Source of the DNA: CAZTJA01 sp964613745
Lineage (GTDB): Bacteria; Desulfobacterota; Desulfomonilia; Desulfomonilales; Desulfomonilaceae
NCBI GenBank assembly: GCA_964613745.1
Contig: CAZTJA010000101.1
Coordinates: 1 to 11,336 of the forward strand
DNA length: 11,336 bases
Direction of reading: 5' to 3'
Below the pieces are notes generated by a model that was not told the origin of the DNA, did no database searches, and saw only the letters and a list, made by a program, of their open reading frames with translations. Below, piece after piece: positions 8,035 to 11,336 of this stretch (its first letter is position 1; the number at the start of each line of letters is the position of its first letter). Made by a program: the position numbers and the translations under genes.

Positions 8035-8427
8035 ATGCAGTTCATCATCATTTTAGTCTTGGCGGTCATTTTCCCGTTCATCGGATTGGCTGTGGCCCAG
8101 GAGCAACCGATAGACACTCGGCAATATCAGGTAAATCCGCCCGAACGTCCGGCCGCTATTCCTCAACTGCCGGAACAGCGAACATATCCAAAAGACTCTT
8201 GGGGCCGTTACATGACACCGGGTGGACCAATACCGATCCCGGAGCGCAGAGAAGATCAGGGGCCGGTAATCATCTCAAATCCCGTACAGTATTGGGAATG
8301 GTATTGCAAAAAGTTTCCGTCTCGTTGCGGCGAGGCCATGCGTTCAAGATTGAAACAACGCTGGATCTCCCGTGAACGTCGGCTTCAAGCTGTTCCTCGA
8401 AATTCCGAAGGCTCTTCAGGACAATAG
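8035..8427 (+). CDS. Hypothetical small exported proline-rich protein
   Basis: A 130-residue protein I do not recognise. It opens with a hydrophobic signal peptide (MQFIIILVLAVIFPFIG, likely cut after AVA at 21). The mature region 22-80 is rich in Pro, Gln and charged residues (for example GGPIPIPERRE at 63-73) and is probably extended. A compact segment VQYWEWYCKKFPSRCGEAM follows, with C91 and C98 as a CX6C pair that could form a disulfide in the periplasm. The last 30 residues are strongly basic (RLKQRWISRERR). AAGGA lies eight bases before the ATG, with a second GGAG closer in. It runs opposite to the barrel gene and is followed by 236 bases without a gene. Confidence 0.75.
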   Translation: MQFIIILVLAVIFPFIGLAVAQEQPIDTRQYQVNPPERPAAIPQLPEQRTYPKDSWGRYMTPGGPIPIPERREDQGPVIISNPVQYWEWYCKKFPSRCGEAMRSRLKQRWISRERRLQAVPRNSEGSSGQ

Positions 8428-8500
8428 GTCACTCCATGGTGACTACCTGATAATCGAAAATTGTTCTTTGTCTTTGTTAAGAATAGGTCTCAACCGATCC

Positions 8501-8512
8501 GGAATATATTCC
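8501..8512. repeat. Perfect 12-base palindrome, candidate operator
   Basis: GGAATATATTCC is fully self-complementary and lies 15 bases upstream of the -35 box proposed at 8528-8533. That is a usual place for an activator or repressor dimer site controlling the gene at 8664. Only one copy was noticed in the intergenic regions. Confidence 0.35.
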
Positions 8513-8527
8513 AAACTAAGCAACGAG

Positions 8528-8557
8528 TTGACTGCCCGGTTTACGGTAAGATATGTT
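8528..8557 (+). promoter_or_regulatory. Candidate sigma-70 promoter for the 205-residue unknown protein
   Basis: TTGACT (five of six matches to the -35 consensus) and TATGTT (four of six to the -10) are 18 bases apart. Transcription would start near 8564 and leave a leader of about 100 bases before the ATG at 8664. It is one of the better matches in the non-coding parts of the window. Confidence 0.45.
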
Positions 8558-8663
8558 TAACAGGACCGCATCCAGCGCGACTGCTTTTAAGCTTGGACAC
8601 TGGATTGATGTCCTACCATCAACCGGAATAGGTTAAATCTCGATACATCCCTTGGGAATCCTT

Positions 8664-9281
8664 ATGACTCGAAAACCCTTGTATTATTTCAACACACCTG
8701 CCTTAGAAAATGCAGCTGGACCTGGAAAACAGGCGACCCAAGCAGCACGATTTCAATCGACGTGGGAAGATATTGAAGAGAAAATCGATAATCTTAGCCA
8801 CACGCCTCGCAAAATGTACTATGAAGGAATTTTTACGTATAACAACAGCATCATGGTGATTCAACCGGAAAAGGTGGAGATGGCCTTGAACGCACTTTAT
8901 ATGCTGCCTGAGGGTAATGCCAAAAGGCTTCTCCTTAAATTGGCTGCATTGGGAGCAAGTCTCGTTCCCTGTGAGGAACACGACCTTTTGATGGCCTGGC
9001 ATAAAGAAGAGAAGGAGCTTCTACGGAAGGAAAGGGCCGGCGAAATACCATCCGGTGAAGAAATTGGTCGGCAGTCGGTTTATCTGCTTACGCGCAACAA
9101 GGTTATCGGCCAGGTAGTCGCTCAATCCTTGTCGAAGGATGAAGCAGGGATCATTTTTCTGAACCATTTACATAATCTGGGTGGGATGATGTCTGAAAGT
9201 TATTTAAAAAATACATTAGGTTTGCACGTCATTGAAATGAATCCAGATCTGCGTTTAGGAAAACAAACTCCCTCTCATTAA
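8664..9281 (+). CDS. Uncharacterised cytoplasmic protein of 205 residues
   Basis: I cannot assign a family with confidence. There is no signal peptide or membrane segment. The N-terminal part (about 30-100) contains TPRKMYYEGIF and a helical AKRLLLKLAALGASLVPCEE, then a charged helix (AWHKEEKELLRKERAGE, 111-127). The C-terminal part has R144, a helix, then LSKDEAGIIFLNHLHNL (156-172): a Glu-x-Gly followed by a hydrophobic strand and two histidines (H168, H170). This order faintly recalls TraB/ChaN-like folds, but that is only a suggestion. The ATG at 8664 is preferred because GGGA lies six bases upstream; an in-frame TTG at 8652 would overlap that site. It is preceded by a candidate promoter and stands as a single-gene unit. 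Confidence 0.8.
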   Translation: MTRKPLYYFNTPALENAAGPGKQATQAARFQSTWEDIEEKIDNLSHTPRKMYYEGIFTYNNSIMVIQPEKVEMALNALYMLPEGNAKRLLLKLAALGASLVPCEEHDLLMAWHKEEKELLRKERAGEIPSGEEIGRQSVYLLTRNKVIGQVVAQSLSKDEAGIIFLNHLHNLGGMMSESYLKNTLGLHVIEMNPDLRLGKQTPSH

Positions 9282-9632
9282 TGTTTGTAACATCTGCACA
9301 ATTAATAGTTTGGTTCCATTACATCTAAAAATAATCACTCGAAATATATTTGTTTTTGCCAAGTCTCTTTCTTCTCTGTAGAATGCCCATCAATATCATT
9401 TTTGATTTCATGTATCTCGAACAGTGTCTCAATTGCTTTGAAGCTTCGTCTTTTTAGTCAACTAATTTTCATCGGGATCGGGCCGGAGATTTTCTCATAG
9501 TTCCCTTCCGCGTCCGAGAAACACTAATTCGATTCTAATGATTCCATAATAGCGGGCTAACTTTTCCATTTTACGTTTGTCGAAAGCAATCTGCTCAGTA
9601 GCTTATCTGTACCACCACTCATTGAGTTGAAC
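9282..9632 (+). other. AT-rich intergenic stretch, probable promoter and leader region of second barrel gene
   Basis: No open frame of useful length, no tRNA-like fold and no known riboswitch consensus was found. The first 190 bases are AT-rich. ATGTT-TGT-AACAT at 9281-9293 is a weak hairpin overlapping the end of the preceding gene, without a T-run. The remainder could be a leader RNA of about 160-230 bases reaching the terminator-like hairpins at 9633-9694, or a small RNA ending there. Confidence 0.5.
9438..9466 (+). promoter_or_regulatory. Candidate promoter for the leader RNA and second barrel gene
   Basis: TTGAAG (9438-9443) and ACTAAT (9461-9466) are separated by 17 bases, each matching consensus at four of six positions. 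Initiation near 9473 would give a leader of about 235 bases before the ATG at 9709. The match is moderate and other AT-rich segments nearby could serve. Confidence 0.3.
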
Positions 9633-9662
9633 CTCCCGGTTTAATGACCGGGAGCATTTTTT
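9633..9662 (+). terminator. Intrinsic terminator or attenuator hairpin, first of a tandem pair
   Basis: CTCCCGGT and ACCGGGAG form a perfect eight-base-pair, GC-rich stem with a six-base loop (TTAATG), followed by CA and six Ts. This is a classic Rho-independent terminator on the plus strand. It stands 352 bases after the 8664-9281 gene and only 46 bases before the barrel start codon, so it may end a leader or small RNA rather than simply the upstream gene. Confidence 0.75.
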
Positions 9663-9665
9663 CTT

Positions 9666-9694
9666 CCGGTGAGGAGCACCTCGACCGGATTTTT
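9666..9694 (+). terminator. Second terminator-like hairpin directly upstream of the barrel gene RBS
   Basis: CCGGTGAGG (9666-9674) pairs with CCTC plus ACCGG (9679-9682, 9684-9688) with one bulged G and an AGCA loop, followed by A and five Ts. The T-run ends where the AGGAGG ribosome binding site (9695-9700) begins. Arms of this hairpin can also pair with arms of the first one (ACCGG 9647-9651 with CCGGT 9666-9670), giving a mutually exclusive fold as in attenuators. Confidence 0.55.
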
Positions 9695-9708
9695 AGGAGG
9701 AATTGGGA

Positions 9709-11336
9709 ATGAAGAGATTTACGGGGGTTGCGTTATCCCTACTGTTAATTCTGCTCATGACATCTCCGGTGATTGCTTGGGAATTTAAAATGGCCGGTGA
9801 GACTGAATGGCGTTATCGATATTGGACAAGAACCGGCAACGATGACATTTTCGGGGCAATGGATCGAACAGTGAATTTGGGAATAAATCATCTACAAACA
9901 TTCCCCACGACCTCAACCACAAATCGCGGCACAGGGACATTCGGTGTCATAGCCGGAGAAAATCGTTTCGGAGCCGATATGCAGCGAAACGATTATCGTA
10001 TGACTATTTTTCCCAAAATCAATGTAAACAAAGCTATCAGTATTGAAGCTTCGGTAAATCTTACATCACTGGGGATATGGTCTGACGGCCAGCCCCTTGT
10101 TGGAAGCGGTTTAGCTGCAACCTCCACTAATCCAGGGTACGTGAACTCGCTTTATGTGCCGATTCAGGATCGGCCCGTCAATGTAGACGTGCCGAATACA
10201 TACGTGACGTTGCAATGGCTCAAAACCAGCATTAAGACGCCTATGCTGGATTTCAGTATTGGTTATAAGACGAGCAAAATCGGCATGGGTCTCTGGAAGC
10301 ACGAATGCAACAGGGCTTCATCATCTTTCGGAGTAAGTGCACATTACGGCCCCTTCAAAATTGGTTTCAGCCCGTATTTCGGGCGGGAGCAGTCGGCATG
10401 GGCACTGGGAACTGCGAGATCTCGAATCGAAGGCAATGGAGCATCTCAGCGGCAGGAAGATCGGAGAGATTACTTCAGAGCAGTCATCGGCGAAGTGGAA
10501 TACAACAATGGTCCTCTGTCCCTTCTGCTGGTGTCCGATTCATATCATCAGCCGAATTCACCGGTTCCTGACGCTCGGTTCGCAGCGATATCCTCAAGTG
10601 CCAGGCCGAATGAAGATATTCTGAGATACCGAATTGCTCTTGCCGGGAAATATTTCAATGGGCGTTATTTTCTCAATGCTGAAGCCGATTGGTTTACCCG
10701 ATGGAGATCGGGGCGAGGAACTGCTGAAAATGCTAATCTCGTGAGACAAAACCGAGACAACGAGGCCTGGTTGTACGGATTGGAAACTGGAGTTGTCTGC
10801 GGACCATCCAAGGTGACGCTGAACTATGTTCGTGCTACCGGAGACGACCCGAGCACACGACATACAACGGAAGATGCAGCGGATAGTGAACAGGGTCTTT
10901 CTGCCTGTTACATGAAGGATTGGGGCTACCTCATGTATTACATGTACGGAACCGGTGATGGTTGGGATGCCGCCGGTTACGGACAACCGACAAATTTCCA
11001 GCATGTGGGCGGCAAGGTCGATTATGCCGTAGCGGCAAATCTGAACATATTCGGACTTTTTTCTTATGCCTGGAGAGATCAACCGAATGCGTATACTTTG
11101 GGCGGTGACTGGCGAGGCGGAATTAGGCCTTTCACCAACGATGATATAGCGTTTCAACAGGGCATCATTGGGGCTGCATCTGGTCGCTTTGCCGGTCAGC
11201 AAGCGGTTCCCGACCACGCCCGGGAAATAGGATGGGAGGTTGACGCCGGACTTACCTGGAAGTTGCTCGAAAACTTAAATTGGAACACCATATTTGCCTA
11301 TTGGAAACCCGGTATTTGGTGGTCTTATGCCTATCC
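9709..11336 (+). CDS. Predicted outer-membrane beta-barrel protein (porin-like), partial at C-terminus
   Basis: The frame is open from the ATG to the right edge, 542 residues, with no stop. AGGAGG lies eight bases before the ATG. The signal peptide (MKRFTGVALSLLLILLMTSPVIA) is probably cut before WEF at residue 24. The mature chain is dominated by aromatic, alternating strands (ETEWRYRYWTRTG; RYFLNAEADWFTRW; NLNIFGLFSYAWRD), as expected for an outer-membrane barrel. It is a diverged paralogue of the minus-strand protein at 6165-7787, sharing the WEF start, the EADW strand and WKLLENLNWNTIFAYWKPG near the end; by that alignment about 40 residues lie outside. The family and substrate are unknown to me; a pore or uptake role is inferred. 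Expression may be controlled by the tandem hairpins in its leader. Confidence 0.85.
   Translation, partial: MKRFTGVALSLLLILLMTSPVIAWEFKMAGETEWRYRYWTRTGNDDIFGAMDRTVNLGINHLQTFPTTSTTNRGTGTFGVIAGENRFGADMQRNDYRMTIFPKINVNKAISIEASVNLTSLGIWSDGQPLVGSGLAATSTNPGYVNSLYVPIQDRPVNVDVPNTYVTLQWLKTSIKTPMLDFSIGYKTSKIGMGLWKHECNRASSSFGVSAHYGPFKIGFSPYFGREQSAWALGTARSRIEGNGASQRQEDRRDYFRAVIGEVEYNNGPLSLLLVSDSYHQPNSPVPDARFAAISSSARPNEDILRYRIALAGKYFNGRYFLNAEADWFTRWRSGRGTAENANLVRQNRDNEAWLYGLETGVVCGPSKVTLNYVRATGDDPSTRHTTEDAADSEQGLSACYMKDWGYLMYYMYGTGDGWDAAGYGQPTNFQHVGGKVDYAVAANLNIFGLFSYAWRDQPNAYTLGGDWRGGIRPFTNDDIAFQQGIIGAASGRFAGQQAVPDHAREIGWEVDAGLTWKLLENLNWNTIFAYWKPGIWWSYAY

Noticed and set aside
8428..8443. GTCAC/GTGAC hairpin just after the 8035-8427 gene as a terminator
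   Set aside because: The stem is only five pairs and the following bases (TACCTGATAATC) contain no T-run.
10594..11217. 207-codon minus-strand frame opposite the second barrel gene
   Set aside because: The plus-strand frame has a signal peptide, strong RBS and paralogue similarity; the antisense frame shows no domain or start signal.

Overview
The window comes from a double-membrane (Gram-negative) bacterium. It encodes an RND efflux pump with a periplasmic lipoprotein adaptor, two large signal-peptide-bearing proteins that look like outer-membrane beta-barrels, and several small exported proteins. Moderate GC, clear Shine-Dalgarno sites and the style of the two barrel proteins (a Trp-Glu-Phe start of the mature chain and many aromatic strands) would fit a Desulfobacterota-type anaerobe. 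That placement is an inference with low confidence; nothing here is a taxonomic marker.

Layout. Positions 1-3755 (minus) carry a tripartite-efflux operon: an adaptor gene followed after 12 bases by an AcrB/MexB-type permease that runs off the left edge about 180 residues short of its end. A candidate promoter and palindromic operator lie at 3925-4012. Positions 4024-6028 (minus) hold pyruvate kinase followed by a small exported helical protein of unknown function. Position 6165-7787 (minus) is a complete predicted outer-membrane barrel protein. After a divergent intergenic region, the plus strand carries a small exported protein (8035-8427), a 205-residue cytoplasmic protein of unknown function (8664-9281), a gene-poor stretch (9282-9708) that ends in two tandem terminator-like hairpins, and a second barrel protein (from 9709) that runs off the right edge.

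How the parts relate. The adaptor and permease should form the inner two parts of an efflux pump; the outer-membrane channel gene and any regulator are not in the window. Pyruvate kinase is the only core-metabolism gene and has the Lys-type signature associated with K+-independent enzymes. The two barrel proteins are recognisably paralogous and point in opposite directions around the two plus-strand unknowns.

No mobile element, CRISPR array, tRNA or rRNA was seen. The best candidate for something undescribed is the RNA architecture just upstream of the second barrel gene: two hairpins whose arms can also pair with each other, placed directly before the ribosome binding site. I see no clear sign of a wholly new multi-gene system.
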